A stretch of DNA of 64,000 nucleotides from Panacagrimonas sp041603235 (lineage in GTDB: Bacteria; Pseudomonadota; Gammaproteobacteria; Nevskiales; Nevskiaceae): contig JBFIES010000003.1 of the NCBI GenBank assembly GCA_041603235.1, positions 62,001 to 126,000 on the forward strand, written 5' to 3'. The position numbers and the translations under genes were made by a program. This document shows positions 50,547-60,555 of the stretch, in pieces. The notes under the pieces were generated by a model that saw only the letters and a list, made by a program, of their open reading frames with translations, made no database searches and was not told the DNA's origin. The number at the start of each line of letters is the position of its first letter. The first letter of the stretch is position 1.

Positions 50547-50939
50547 ATGACCATGGATACCAACAGATTGCTGGGCATACACGCAGGTTCGCTGAGTCTT
50601 CACGGCAAGCGACTTGAACTGCTGTCGCAGAACATAGCCAACGTCGAAACACCTGGCTACAAGGCCAAGTCCATCGATTTCGCCGCCGCAATGCGAGCAC
50701 TTGAGGCGCAGGCTGCGTCTGGCTCAGAAAGCAGGGCGGGTATGTCGCCTAATGCAGACATCAGTGCCGCTATGCAGCCGGTACTCAGGACTCAGACGCA
50801 ACCGAGTCTGGATGGAAATTCCGTTGATCTGGGACGCGAGCAAGCCGAGTTTGCCGAGGCCGCGCTGCGTTATCGGGCTTCTCTGGGCTTTGTTGAAAGT
50901 CGTCTGCGCGGCATGTTGACCGCCATCACCGGAGAGTAG
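50547..50939 (+). CDS. flgB: Flagellar rod protein FlgB
   Basis: This 130-residue proximal rod protein starts at ATG 50547, with GAGG seven bases upstream. It has the conserved rod/hook N-terminal motif (LLSQNIANVETPGYKAK) and a C-terminal rod helix (EAALRYRASLGFVESRLRGM). It heads the long flg operon. Confidence 0.95.
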   Translation: MTMDTNRLLGIHAGSLSLHGKRLELLSQNIANVETPGYKAKSIDFAAAMRALEAQAASGSESRAGMSPNADISAAMQPVLRTQTQPSLDGNSVDLGREQAEFAEAALRYRASLGFVESRLRGMLTAITGE

Positions 50940-50941
50940 CG

Positions 50942-51343
50942 ATGTCTTCTTTCCACATCTTCAAGGTGTCGGCCAGTGCCATGCAGGCACAGACGACCCG
51001 TCTCAATACCGTTGCCAGCAACCTGGCCAACTCGGAAAGCGTCGCCGGTTCTGCCGATGAAGCGTATCGCGCACGCATGCCGCTGTTCAGCACCGTGCTC
51101 GAGGGCGAGATGAAAGGTGCCGTGAGCGTGACCGGTGTTGCACAGAGTGCCGGCGAGATTCCAAGCCGTTACGAGCCGGGGCATCCGCTGGCAGACGAGA
51201 ACGGTTACGTCTTTGGTTCCAACGTCAATCCAATGGAGGAAATGGCCAACATGATCTCGGCCTCCCGGGCTTATCAGAACAGTGTCGAGGTCATGAATAC
51301 GGCCAAGGATCTGATGACCGCCACCATCAACATGGGCAAGTAA
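50942..51343 (+). CDS. flgC: Flagellar rod protein FlgC
   Basis: This is a 133-residue proximal rod protein. N-terminal FHIFKVSASAMQAQTTRLNT and VASNLANSES, and the C-terminal NPMEEMANMISASRAYQNSV and EVMNTAKDLMTATINMGK are classic. It starts two bases after flgB. Confidence 0.96.
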   Translation: MSSFHIFKVSASAMQAQTTRLNTVASNLANSESVAGSADEAYRARMPLFSTVLEGEMKGAVSVTGVAQSAGEIPSRYEPGHPLADENGYVFGSNVNPMEEMANMISASRAYQNSVEVMNTAKDLMTATINMGK

Positions 51344-51345
51344 TC

Positions 51346-52005
51346 ATGAATATCGACGGATTGGGCGCCAGCATCCTGGGGGGAACGAGCAGCACCGGCG
51401 GCAGTTCCAGCCAGTCGCTTGGGCAAGATGATTTTCTGAAATTGATGCTCACGCAATTCAGTAACCAGGACCCCTTGAAGCCGCTGGACAACCAGCAGTT
51501 CCTGGGACAACTCGCTCAGTTCAGCGTGGTCTCGGGTGTGCAAAGCCTGAATCAATCGTTTGCAGGTTTGTCGGGGCTGATCGGCGCTGATCAGGCGCTG
51601 CAGGCCAGCAGTCTGGTTGGTCGTGATGTGCTGGTTAATTCAGATTCCCTGGTGCTTGGTGACACCGGCGCACAGGGCGGCTTCGATCTGCCAGCAAGTT
51701 CGGCAGGCGTGCAGGTGGAAATTTTGGACATCAACGGCGAGCGCATTCGTCTCGTTCCACTTGGTAGTCAGCCGGCTGGTGTAGGCGTCTTTGAATGGGA
51801 TGGCCTCGATGACGCTGGGCAGGCCGTTGAGCCCGGTCTGTATCACATGAACATCACCGCCGAGCAGGCCGGGCAATCAGTCGCAGTCACCAGCCTGGCA
51901 CGCGCCAACGTCGAATCTATTCACCTGGGCGGCGCGCAAGGGCCGCTGCTTGATCTCAGTGGTCTTGGCCAGGCACAGATTGGCTGGATTCGCCAGCTCT
52001 ATTAG
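51346..52005 (+). CDS. flgD: Flagellar hook-cap protein FlgD
   Basis: This is a 219-residue hook scaffold needed to polymerise FlgE. N-terminal LGQDDFLKLMLTQFSNQDPL is the family signature. The FLG-Ig/Tudor-like C-terminal part (VGVFEWDGLDDAGQAVEPGL) is present. It lies between flgC and flgE with minimal gaps. Confidence 0.95.
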   Translation: MNIDGLGASILGGTSSTGGSSSQSLGQDDFLKLMLTQFSNQDPLKPLDNQQFLGQLAQFSVVSGVQSLNQSFAGLSGLIGADQALQASSLVGRDVLVNSDSLVLGDTGAQGGFDLPASSAGVQVEILDINGERIRLVPLGSQPAGVGVFEWDGLDDAGQAVEPGLYHMNITAEQAGQSVAVTSLARANVESIHLGGAQGPLLDLSGLGQAQIGWIRQLY

Positions 52006-52023
52006 ATCTTCAAGGAGTACATC

Positions 52024-53241
52024 ATGACCTTTCGAATTGCGCTTTCAGGTATCAATGCGGCCTCGGCCGACCTCAACATCACGGCCCACAACATTGCTAA
52101 TTCCGGGACAACCGGCTTCAAGCAGTCACGCGGTTATTTTGCCGACGTCTATGCGCTCGCAGCGCAGGGCCTGACAGCGACAGCGACCGGGTCGGGTGTT
52201 CGCCTGGCCGATGTCCAGCAGGGTTTTTCGCAAGGCAATATCGAATTCACGGACAACAATCTTGATCTGGCGATCAGCGGCGAAGGATTCTTCACGCTGT
52301 CCGACAATGGCTCGCGGGTGTATTCGCGGGCCGGTGCTTTCAGCCCGGACAGAAATGGTTTTGTGGTCAATCCACAGGGCCATCGCCTGCAGATATTCCC
52401 GCCGTCGGCAGCTGGTGGCTTTGACACCGGGCGCATGGTTGATTTGCAACTTTCGATCACCGACAGCGCGCCGCGTGCCAGTACTGAAATCGGCCTGGGC
52501 CTGAACCTGCCAGCTAATGCCAGCGCACCGACCAATCCTGTCTTTGATCCGGGCGATCCGCAGAGCTATACGCATACCACTTCCTTGTCCGTCTATGACT
52601 CGCTGGGTGCCAGCCATGCCGCCAATGTGTTTTTCGCACGTGGAGCCAATCCCAATGAGTGGACGGCCAATGTCACAGTCGATGGCAATGTTGTGGGCTC
52701 GCCCATCGCGCTGGAATATTCCAGCGATGGCGAGCTGATCACGCCGGCCGGCGGATCTTTCACGCTGCCTCCGATCGCGCAGGGCAACGGATCATCTGAC
52801 CTGAGCCTGGAGCTGGATTTCAGCCTGACCACACAGTACGGCGATCAGTTCGGAATCAACGAGCTGACTCAGGATGGTTTCACCACCGGCCGTTTGACGG
52901 GTATCGAGATCACTCCAGAGGGCGCGGTGCAGGCACGCTATACCAATGGTCAGGCCACGCCGCTGGGCCAGGTGGCGATGGCGCGTTTCGCCAATGCCGG
53001 TGGCTTGCAGCAGTTGGGCGACACGTCCTGGGGCGAGACCTTCACTTCTGGTCAGGCGCTGGTGGGGCCTGCGGGATCGGCTAATTTTGGTCTGGTGCAG
53101 TCCGGCGCACTTGAAGCGTCTAACGTGGATCTGACGGAGCAGCTGGTGAACATGATCACTGCGCAGCGCAATTTCCAGGCGAATTCGCAGGTGATTTCAA
53201 CCTCGGATCAGCTGACCCAGACTGTCCTCAATATCCGCTGA
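52024..53241 (+). CDS. flgE: Flagellar hook protein FlgE
   Basis: This is a 405-residue hook subunit. N-terminal FRIALSGINAASADLNITAH with NIANSGTTGFKQSR; the FlaE-type middle (YTHTTSLSVYDSLGASHAAN); C-terminal LEASNVDLTEQLVNMITAQR and FQANSQVISTSDQLTQTVLN. Length is typical for a hook protein. Confidence 0.96.
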   Translation: MTFRIALSGINAASADLNITAHNIANSGTTGFKQSRGYFADVYALAAQGLTATATGSGVRLADVQQGFSQGNIEFTDNNLDLAISGEGFFTLSDNGSRVYSRAGAFSPDRNGFVVNPQGHRLQIFPPSAAGGFDTGRMVDLQLSITDSAPRASTEIGLGLNLPANASAPTNPVFDPGDPQSYTHTTSLSVYDSLGASHAANVFFARGANPNEWTANVTVDGNVVGSPIALEYSSDGELITPAGGSFTLPPIAQGNGSSDLSLELDFSLTTQYGDQFGINELTQDGFTTGRLTGIEITPEGAVQARYTNGQATPLGQVAMARFANAGGLQQLGDTSWGETFTSGQALVGPAGSANFGLVQSGALEASNVDLTEQLVNMITAQRNFQANSQVISTSDQLTQTVLNIR

Positions 53242-53246
53242 TCCTC

Positions 53247-53987
53247 ATGGACCGCGCACTCTATGTGGCAATGACCGGTGCAACGCAGAGTCTGCGAGCG
53301 CAGGCGGTCAACAACCACAATCTGGCCAACGCCTCCACGACGGGATTCCGGGCAGAGATCGCCGCGCAGTCCGCCCTGCAGGTAGAAGGCACCGGCTTGC
53401 CGACGCGCGTCAACGCGCTGCTTGGCGGGGAGGGGTGGGATGCCAGCAGCGGCGTTGTGATGCAGACGGGAAACGCCCTGGATGTGTCATTGGCAGAAGG
53501 TCGCTGGCTGGCCGTGCAGTCTGCGGATGGCCGTGAAGCCTATACGCGTGCTGGCAATCTGCGGCTGACCTCTCTGGGTCAGCTGGTGACCCATGCGGGT
53601 CAGCCGGTACTCGGTGATGGCGGTCCGCTTTCTGTGCCGCCCAATACCAGCCTCAGTATCGGCGAGGACGGAACCGTTTCCATCGTGCCGCAGGGGCAGG
53701 GGCCAGAGGTCAAGGCTGAAGTGGGACGCATGAAGATCGTGATTGGCGGACCAGACAGCCTGGATCGTGGCAAGGATGGATTGATGTACGCCCGCGACGA
53801 TGCCGAGCTGCTTGCGTCGGCCGGCGCCAGCCTCACGGTGGGCACCTTGGAGTCGTCCAACGTCAACGCCGCCGATGCCATGGTGAACATGATCAATCTG
53901 TCGCGGCAGTTCGAGATGCAGGTGCGCATGATGCGCGCGGTCAATGAGAACGAGCAGGCCGCGCAATCCATCGTGCGCATGCGCTGA
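53247..53987 (+). CDS. flgF: Flagellar rod protein FlgF
   Basis: This is a 246-residue distal/proximal rod subunit. RALYVAMTGATQSLRAQAVN and NHNLANASTTGFRAE at the N-terminus; C-terminal LESSNVNAADAMVNMINLSR and FEMQVRMMRAVNENEQAAQS. Shares the rod-protein pattern with FlgG but is shorter and lacks the FlgG specific sequence. Confidence 0.95.
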   Translation: MDRALYVAMTGATQSLRAQAVNNHNLANASTTGFRAEIAAQSALQVEGTGLPTRVNALLGGEGWDASSGVVMQTGNALDVSLAEGRWLAVQSADGREAYTRAGNLRLTSLGQLVTHAGQPVLGDGGPLSVPPNTSLSIGEDGTVSIVPQGQGPEVKAEVGRMKIVIGGPDSLDRGKDGLMYARDDAELLASAGASLTVGTLESSNVNAADAMVNMINLSRQFEMQVRMMRAVNENEQAAQSIVRMR

Positions 53988-54012
53988 TGCGGTATCGCAA
54001 AGGAGAAGCAAG

Positions 54013-54798
54013 ATGAACTCAGCTCTATGGATCGCCAAGACCGGACTCGATGCGCAGCAAGCGCGCATGAGCGTGGTCTCCAACAACCTGGCCAACGTCA
54101 ACACCACAGGCTTCAAGCGGGGACGCGCCAGCTTCGAGGACCTTCTCTACCAGACCGTTCGGCAACCTGGCGGGTCCACCAGTGCCCAGACACAGGCACC
54201 GACCGGCCTGATGCTCGGTACCGGCGTCCGCGTGGCCTCCACGGAAAAGAGCTTCACGCAGGGCAGTTTGCAGCAGACTGGCAATGCGCTGGACCTTGCC
54301 ATCAATGGTCGCGGATTCTTCGAGATTTCCCTGCCTGACGGCTCTATTGCCTATACGCGAGACGGCGCGCTGCGTCTCAGCGCAGAAGGCGCATTGGTCA
54401 ATTCCGCCGGTCATCCGTTGCAGCCCGCATTGTCTATACCCGACGGTGCCCAGAGTGTGACGGTGGGCGCGGATGGAACAGTGACCGTGCAAATGCCTGG
54501 CGAGGCAACGCCCGTCACCCTGGGTACGCTGACCCTGACCGACTTCATCAACCCCGCTGGCCTGCAGGCACGCGGGGACAACCTGTTCGATGAAACCGCC
54601 GCGAGCGGTCCGCCGCAGCAGGGCACTCCGGGCATCAACGGCATAGGTTCCATTGCACAGGGCGCCCTGGAGTCTTCCAACGTCAATGTCGTGGAAGAAC
54701 TGGTCAACATGATTGAAACGCAGCGTGCCTACGAGATGAATTCGAAAGCGATCTCGGCCACCGACGACATGCTGCAGTTTGTAAACCAGTCACTGTAA
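54013..54798 (+). CDS. flgG: Flagellar distal rod protein FlgG
   Basis: This is a 261-residue rod protein. ATG 54013 follows AGGAG by eight bases and gives the family start NSALWIAKTGLDAQQARMSV with NNLANVNTTGFKRGR. C-terminal LESSNVNVVEELVNMIETQR and AYEMNSKAISATDDMLQFVN. Its last base is the A of the flgH start (TAATG). Confidence 0.97.
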   Translation: MNSALWIAKTGLDAQQARMSVVSNNLANVNTTGFKRGRASFEDLLYQTVRQPGGSTSAQTQAPTGLMLGTGVRVASTEKSFTQGSLQQTGNALDLAINGRGFFEISLPDGSIAYTRDGALRLSAEGALVNSAGHPLQPALSIPDGAQSVTVGADGTVTVQMPGEATPVTLGTLTLTDFINPAGLQARGDNLFDETAASGPPQQGTPGINGIGSIAQGALESSNVNVVEELVNMIETQRAYEMNSKAISATDDMLQFVNQSL

Positions 54799-55469
54799 TG
54801 AACACGGTGCGCCTGATTCTCTGTAGCTTGCTGTCAATCGTGCTGGGTGCCTGTGCCAGTGCGCCACAGGAAAGGCGCGGCACCGTTTCAAAACCGGTCG
54901 AACAAGGTCCAGCGCCAGCGGCGAACGGGTCGATCTACGCCAGTGCTCGCGGTCAGTCCTTGTTTGAAGACAACAAGGCGCAGTGGGAAGGCGATCTGTT
55001 GACGGTGGTTCTGGTAGAGAGGACGCAGGCCAGTGCCAGCGCGGCAACCACCAGCAGCAAGTCTCAGCAGACCTCGATTCTCAATCCGACTGTGCTTGGG
55101 CGCGGGGTGACGGTAGGAGGTAATGCCTTGTTTGGCGGCTCGCTCGAGGCAGATCGAGATTTTTCCGGCAGCGGTGGCTCGCAGCAATCCAATCGGCTGG
55201 ATGGACAGCTCACGGTGCGCGTGATCGAGCGATTGCCCGGTGGCGTGCTGAGGGTCGAGGGTGAGAAACAGCTTCAGCTCAACCAGGCCGATGAAACCCT
55301 GCGACTCCGGGGGCTGGTACGACTTCAGGACATCGGCCCCGACAACACGGTGCTTTCCAGCCGCATTGCTGACGCAGAAATCGAGTACAGCGGGCAAGGC
55401 GCCGTGGGCGATGCCAACGCGATGGGATGGTTGGCGCGATTCTTCAACTCTGCCTGGTGGCCGCTATGA
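54798..55469 (+). CDS. flgH: Flagellar L-ring lipoprotein FlgH
   Basis: This is a 223-residue outer-membrane ring lipoprotein. Lipobox LGAC; conserved SLFEDNKAQWEGDLLTVVLV, the RLDGQLTVRVIERLPGGVL block, and the end YSGQGAVGDANAMGWLARFF. The stop overlaps the flgI ATG (ATGA). Confidence 0.96.
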   Translation: MNTVRLILCSLLSIVLGACASAPQERRGTVSKPVEQGPAPAANGSIYASARGQSLFEDNKAQWEGDLLTVVLVERTQASASAATTSSKSQQTSILNPTVLGRGVTVGGNALFGGSLEADRDFSGSGGSQQSNRLDGQLTVRVIERLPGGVLRVEGEKQLQLNQADETLRLRGLVRLQDIGPDNTVLSSRIADAEIEYSGQGAVGDANAMGWLARFFNSAWWPL

Positions 55470-56569
55470 AATTCTGGTTCTGTCTCGTTCTGGGTCTGGT
55501 GGCATGGGCTGGTGGTGCTCAGGCGGAGCGCCTGAAGGATCTGGCCACGGTTGCGGGTGTGCGCGGGAATCCACTGGTCGGTTATGGACTGGTGGTAGGC
55601 CTGGATGGTTCTGGTGATCAAACCTCGCAAGCACCCTTTACCGTGCAGTCACTGCGCAATCTGCTCAACCAGCTTGGCGTGACGATTCCGGCCAATGTGA
55701 ATCCGCAATTGAAGAATGTGGCCGCAGTTGCCCTGCATGCCGAATTGCCAGCATTCAGCAAACCTGGACAGACCATCGATGTGACGGTTTCCTCACTGGC
55801 CAATGCCGGAAGTTTGCGTGGCGGGGCTTTGTTGATGGCGCCGCTCAAGGGTGCGGACGGGCAGGTCTATGCCATTGCACAGGGCAACCTGATTGTCGGT
55901 GGATTCGGGGCTTCGGGCCGTGACGGTTCGCGAATTTCGGTCAATGTGCCCAGTACCGGAAGAATTCCTGCCGGCGCCATTGTTGAGCGCGCCGCGCCAG
56001 CCGCATTCAGTGGTGCGCCGGTGGTGGTGCTGAATCTCAATGCGCCAGATTTTACGACCGCGTCGAGAGTCGCCCAGGGCATCAATCAAAGTTATGGAGA
56101 AGGTGTTGCTCAGGCGCTGGACGCCGTTTCAATCAGTGTTCGCGCACCTGTGGATGCTCATCAACGCACGCAGTTCATCGCATTGCTGGAGGCCATGGAG
56201 ATCGATCCGGGCGAGGCGGCAGCGCGCGTGGTGGTGAACTCGCGTACGGGCACCATCGTCATCGGCAGTCACGTGCGCGTCTCTCCCGCTGCCGTGGCCC
56301 ATGGCTCGCTGTCGGTCACGATCACGGAGCGGGCGCGCATCAGCCAGCCCACGCCGTTCTCGCAAGGCGAGACGGTGGTCGTGCCGGAGTCCAGTATTGC
56401 GGTTGGGCAAGAGGGAAATGGTCGTGTCTTCCTGCTGGATGCCGGGCCTACGCTGTCTGACATTGTTCGCGCCGTGAATCAGGTAGGAGCGGCGCCAGGA
56501 GACCTGATTGCCATTCTCGAAGCGCTGCGACAGGCCGGTTCATTGCGTGCGCAGCTGATTGTGATCTAG
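55466..56569 (+). CDS. flgI: Flagellar P-ring protein FlgI
   Basis: This is a 367-residue periplasmic ring protein. ATG 55466 gives a signal peptide (KFWFCLVLGLVAWAGGAQA) directly followed by ERLKDLATVAGVRGNPLVGY, the family start. GLVVGLDGSGDQT, LRNLLNQLGV and the C-terminal LSDIVRAVNQVGAAPGDLIA are conserved. Assembly requires FlgA, encoded divergently nearby. Confidence 0.96.
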   Translation: MKFWFCLVLGLVAWAGGAQAERLKDLATVAGVRGNPLVGYGLVVGLDGSGDQTSQAPFTVQSLRNLLNQLGVTIPANVNPQLKNVAAVALHAELPAFSKPGQTIDVTVSSLANAGSLRGGALLMAPLKGADGQVYAIAQGNLIVGGFGASGRDGSRISVNVPSTGRIPAGAIVERAAPAAFSGAPVVVLNLNAPDFTTASRVAQGINQSYGEGVAQALDAVSISVRAPVDAHQRTQFIALLEAMEIDPGEAAARVVVNSRTGTIVIGSHVRVSPAAVAHGSLSVTITERARISQPTPFSQGETVVVPESSIAVGQEGNGRVFLLDAGPTLSDIVRAVNQVGAAPGDLIAILEALRQAGSLRAQLIVI

Positions 56570-56572
56570 GCG

Positions 56573-57415
56573 ATGAAAGCTTCGGCCCTGACGCCACCGG
56601 TTTTCTCGCCCACCACCGGTCTGCAGAAGTCGGATCAGTCGCGCGAGAATCTGCGCGAAGCTGCACGCCAGTTTGAATCCGTGTTCGCACAGATGATGTT
56701 GAAGTCCATGCGCTCCGCTTCTCTGGGAGATGATCTGATGGGCGACGGCGGTCTGTATCGGGACCTGCATGACTCGGAGATGGCCAAGGCGCTCAGTGCC
56801 GGGCGGGGTCTGGGCATTGCAGAGCTGATGGTGCGCCAGCTTCAGGGGCAGGACGGTGCGGTGCCGGATTCGAGCACTTTGAGAATGCCGAGCCGCAGCC
56901 ACCCCGTTGCGCCGGTTCATCACAGTGCCAGGCCTGCCCAGTCCTACGATTCACCGCAGGCGTTTGTCGATGCCATCAGGCCCTACGCCGAGGAAGCGGC
57001 GAATCAACTCGGTGTGCCGGTGGAGTTCATCATGGCGCAGGCAGCGCTGGAATCGGCCTGGGGCCAACAGCCCGCCGATGGAACCGGCAATCTATTCGGG
57101 ATCAAGGCAGATCGCAGCTGGAAGGGGGCGTCCAGCTTGCAGAGCACGCAGGAATTTTCGGGCGGTGCCTTCCATCATGAGGAGGCGGCATTCCGCCGTT
57201 ACGAGAGCACGGCAGAGAGCTTTGCCGATTATGTCCGCTTCCTGAAGGACAACCCGCGCTACTCCCAGGCTCTGGATCACGGTGGTGATGGAGAGCGCTT
57301 TGTACGTGGTTTGCAGCAGGCGGGCTATGCAACTGATCCGCGCTACGCGGAGAAGATCATCAGAATTTCCCGGAGTCAGGCCATACAGTCCGGGTCGCGG
57401 GGAGGTGAGTCATGA
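56573..57415 (+). CDS. flgJ: Flagellar rod-assembly muramidase FlgJ
   Basis: This is a 280-residue two-domain protein. An N-terminal rod-cap domain (about 20-85: LREAARQFESVFAQMMLKSM, YRDLHDSEMAKALS) is fused to a C-terminal glucosaminidase domain (about 125-275) with the catalytic Glu in IMAQAALESAWGQQ. It opens peptidoglycan for rod passage. The dual-domain form is typical of beta- and gammaproteobacteria. Confidence 0.95.
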   Translation: MKASALTPPVFSPTTGLQKSDQSRENLREAARQFESVFAQMMLKSMRSASLGDDLMGDGGLYRDLHDSEMAKALSAGRGLGIAELMVRQLQGQDGAVPDSSTLRMPSRSHPVAPVHHSARPAQSYDSPQAFVDAIRPYAEEAANQLGVPVEFIMAQAALESAWGQQPADGTGNLFGIKADRSWKGASSLQSTQEFSGGAFHHEEAAFRRYESTAESFADYVRFLKDNPRYSQALDHGGDGERFVRGLQQAGYATDPRYAEKIIRISRSQAIQSGSRGGES

Positions 57416-59283
57416 GTGATCTTTTCCAGATTGGCCGAAGTGCATTGCTGGCATTCCAGCAACAACTCGCGACGACCGGTCACAACGTCGCCAATGTCGG
57501 TACACAGGGCTATAGCCGTCAGAGAGTAAATCTGTCCGCGTTGCAGGGGGCTGTGAGCGGCTCGGGCGTACAGGGTGCGGGTGTCTCGGCAACTGGAATC
57601 CAGCGCATGACCGACCAGCTGCTGACCCGGCGCCTGCTCGGCGATGCTGCGGGTCTTGGTCGGCAAAGTCTTTATAGCGATATGGCGACCCGTGTCGATA
57701 GCTTGCTCTCGGTAGGCGAAACCGGAATCGGCGATGCCCTGACGCAGTTCTTCGATGCGGCCAATGCAGTGGCTGCTGACCCGCGCAGCATTGCCGCAAG
57801 AACGGTGCTGCTGTCCCGTGCGGAAGGACTTGCGCAGGGCCTCGACCGGCTGGGCGCCGAGCTCAATGCCAGTGCGCAGGATCTTGACGCACAACTCCAG
57901 CAATCGGTGAACACGGTCAATCAGCTGTCGGCACGGGTGGCAGAGCTGAATCATCAGATCGCCCTGACCCGCGGAGACGCGGGTGGTCATCCGCCAAACG
58001 AATTGCTCGATCAGCGTGATCGACTGCTCGAGGAAATGGCATCGCACATCGGCATCCGGACCGTGACCCAGGACGATGGATCGATCAACGCGTTCTCTGA
58101 AAATGGAGAGGCCCTTGTCATTGGCCACGAGTCGAATCCGCTGACGGTGATCAGGAGCCCTTATGGAACAGGTCGCCTGGAGCTAGGACTACAGACCGGG
58201 AACTCGGTGATCCCGATTGCGGGGGTCAGCGGTGGCCGCATTGGCGGCATTCTGGACTCGCAGCGTGAACTCATCGATGTGGCCCGTGCACAGCTTGGAC
58301 GACTGACGATAGCCCTGAGCACTGAGTTCAACCGGATTCATGGCTCCGGCGTCACACTGGATGGCAATGCCGGTGGCGATTTCTTTTCCCTCACACCACC
58401 ACTGGTGCGAGGTCATCAGGACAATGCGGGAACCGCCGTGTTCACGGCCAACTTTGCCGATCCATCTGCGATTGCCGCTGGCGATCTGTTGCTTGAATTC
58501 GATGGCAGCAACTGGAGCGCTCGTGATGCAGGCAGCGGACAGGCCTTGCCGCTCAGTGGCGACGGCTCTGCTGCGAATCCGTTCTCGGTCGGTGGCATCA
58601 GCCTGAGTCTCGCGGGAACAGCCTTGCCGGGCGATCGCTTTGTGGTTCAACCTGCGGCGGGCGCGATCCGCGGCTTGTCGGTTGCCGTCAGTGATCCGCG
58701 GGGTATTGCGGCGGCAAGTCCTCTGGTGGCTCACGTTGATCCGGCCAGCAGTGCCGGCTTTGGTGTGGCGGATCTTCAGGTGGATGCCGGCACGCCGTCA
58801 TCCGCGCAAAGAATTGTCTTCCTGTCGGCTAGCACTTATCAGGTTGACGGTGGCCCGGTTCAGACGGTCAACGGAAACGAGATCAGTGGTCCGGGCTGGA
58901 CGATGACACTTAGCGGTACGCCGGCTGCCGGCGATGCCATCGACCTCGCTGCGCCCGGTGCCAATAGCTCGGACAATGGAAACGCATCGGCACTCGCCAG
59001 CCTGCAGAACAGCCTGTCTCTGGACAATCTCACGCCATCTGGCTTTCACAGCGCCCTGATCTCGCGAATGGGAGCAGGTGCTCAGCAGGCCCAGCTGGCG
59101 ACCGAAGCGCATGCCACGATTCAGCGGCAGAACCTGGCATCTCGCGATGCGATTTCCGGGGTGAATCTGGATGAGGAGGCCGCGCAGATGCTGAAGTTTC
59201 AGCAGGCCTATCAAGCGGCTTCGCAAATCATCAAGGTGGCTGACGATCTGTTCCAGACCTTGTTCTCGGTGGTCAGACGATAG
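57412..59283 (+). CDS. flgK: Flagellar hook-filament junction protein FlgK
   Basis: This is a 623-residue HAP1. N-terminal FQIGRSALLAFQQQLATTGH and NVANVGTQGYSRQRV; C-terminal GVNLDEEAAQMLKFQQAYQA followed by ASQIIKVADDLFQTLFSVVR. The start overlaps the flgJ stop (ATGA). FlgN is the expected chaperone. Confidence 0.96.
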   Translation: MSDLFQIGRSALLAFQQQLATTGHNVANVGTQGYSRQRVNLSALQGAVSGSGVQGAGVSATGIQRMTDQLLTRRLLGDAAGLGRQSLYSDMATRVDSLLSVGETGIGDALTQFFDAANAVAADPRSIAARTVLLSRAEGLAQGLDRLGAELNASAQDLDAQLQQSVNTVNQLSARVAELNHQIALTRGDAGGHPPNELLDQRDRLLEEMASHIGIRTVTQDDGSINAFSENGEALVIGHESNPLTVIRSPYGTGRLELGLQTGNSVIPIAGVSGGRIGGILDSQRELIDVARAQLGRLTIALSTEFNRIHGSGVTLDGNAGGDFFSLTPPLVRGHQDNAGTAVFTANFADPSAIAAGDLLLEFDGSNWSARDAGSGQALPLSGDGSAANPFSVGGISLSLAGTALPGDRFVVQPAAGAIRGLSVAVSDPRGIAAASPLVAHVDPASSAGFGVADLQVDAGTPSSAQRIVFLSASTYQVDGGPVQTVNGNEISGPGWTMTLSGTPAAGDAIDLAAPGANSSDNGNASALASLQNSLSLDNLTPSGFHSALISRMGAGAQQAQLATEAHATIQRQNLASRDAISGVNLDEEAAQMLKFQQAYQAASQIIKVADDLFQTLFSVVRR

Positions 59284-59293
59284 GGAGAAGAAT

Positions 59294-60460
59294 GTGCGTG
59301 TTTCCACTGAAGGTCTCTACCGGGTCAGTCTGGACGCGCTGCAAACGCAGCAGTCACGTCTGGCAACCGTGCAAAATCAGATCGCGAGCGGCAAACGATA
59401 TACGGCAGCATCAGAGGCGCCCGATGCCGTGGCGGCCGTGCTGCGGCTGGATCAGCGCGCGGCTGAGCTCGCGCAGTACCAACACAATGCGGACCAGGCG
59501 ACCCTGAGCCTGAATCTGGAAGAGCAGGCCTTGTCTGATGGACAGAACATCCTCCAGCGCCTGCGTGAACTGGCAGTGCAAGCCAATTCCTCTACTTTGT
59601 CTTCAGACGATCTGGCCGCCATAGCGCAAGAGATTCGCTCGCAGGGGCAGGCCCTGATGGCGATTGCCAATCGTCAGGACGGAAATGGTGATGCCCTGTT
59701 TGGCGGCAGCGGGGGGGAGACGCCGAGTTTCGAGTCCATTGCCGGTGTCGTGAACTATCTGGGTGATGCCACGCCGCGGCGACTGCAGATTGGAGAAGGG
59801 CTGGACATTGCGCACTCGCATCCGGGTGATCGCGTTTTCCAACGCGTGCCGGAAGGTAATGGACGTTTCGTCGTTCGGCCCGGGCAGAACACCGGACCTG
59901 CCGTTGTTACTGTGCAGGAACCGGCCGGGTTCGACGGGCAGTCCTATCAGCTCGTCTTCGATGCCGGGAACTATGAAGTCAGGGATGCCAGTGGCGCCGT
60001 CCTGCAGTCGGGCGTTGCCACGGACAATCTGTCGATCACCGTGGGCGGGTTGCAGCTGGATTTTGCAGGCCAGCCCGCTGATGGTGATGAGTTCCAGATT
60101 GCACCCGCACGTTCACGCAGCATCTTCACGACCATTGAATCACTTGCGGCCGCGACGGAACTCGGTAGCAGTGGGGCGCGTGCCAATGCATTTTCCTCGG
60201 CACTTGCCGATCTGGATCAGGCTCAGGAGAATTTTTCGAGTATTCGCTCGGAAGTGGGTTCGAGCCTGCGCCTGACCCAGGCCGCGCAAGATGCTGCAGA
60301 GGTTACGGGCTTACAGATCGCTTCAACGCGATCGAGTCTTGCCGATGTTGATTACGCTGAAGCCGCGAGCCAGCTTGCCTTGCGCACCAGCGCCTATGAA
60401 GCTGCACTGCAGGCCTTCTCCAGCACGCAGTCCTTGTCGCTGTTCAATCTGCTGCGATAA
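59294..60460 (+). CDS. flgL: Flagellar hook-filament junction protein FlgL
   Basis: This is a 388-residue HAP3. GTG start at 59294, ten bases after flgK, with GGGAGAAG upstream. N-terminal RVSTEGLYRVSLDALQTQQS and IASGKRYTAASEAPDAVAA; flagellin-like C-terminus SSLADVDYAEAASQLALRTS and FSSTQSLSLFNLLR. Last gene of the flgB operon. Confidence 0.95.
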   Translation: MRVSTEGLYRVSLDALQTQQSRLATVQNQIASGKRYTAASEAPDAVAAVLRLDQRAAELAQYQHNADQATLSLNLEEQALSDGQNILQRLRELAVQANSSTLSSDDLAAIAQEIRSQGQALMAIANRQDGNGDALFGGSGGETPSFESIAGVVNYLGDATPRRLQIGEGLDIAHSHPGDRVFQRVPEGNGRFVVRPGQNTGPAVVTVQEPAGFDGQSYQLVFDAGNYEVRDASGAVLQSGVATDNLSITVGGLQLDFAGQPADGDEFQIAPARSRSIFTTIESLAAATELGSSGARANAFSSALADLDQAQENFSSIRSEVGSSLRLTQAAQDAAEVTGLQIASTRSSLADVDYAEAASQLALRTSAYEAALQAFSSTQSLSLFNLLR

Positions 60461-60528
60461 CCGGCGGCGTGTTTGCACCGCTTGTCCCTGTTAACGCTAC
60501 CGATCATCCTTCAGGCAAATATCAAGCG

Positions 60529-60555
60529 CTAAGAAAAGCAGGCAGCGGCCGATAA
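60529..60555 (+). promoter_or_regulatory. Sigma-28 promoter of fliC
   Basis: CTAAGAAA, an 11-base spacer and a perfect GCCGATAA match the FliA consensus. The leader to the flagellin ATG is about 80 bases and carries AAGGAG at 60631-60636. Confidence 0.88.
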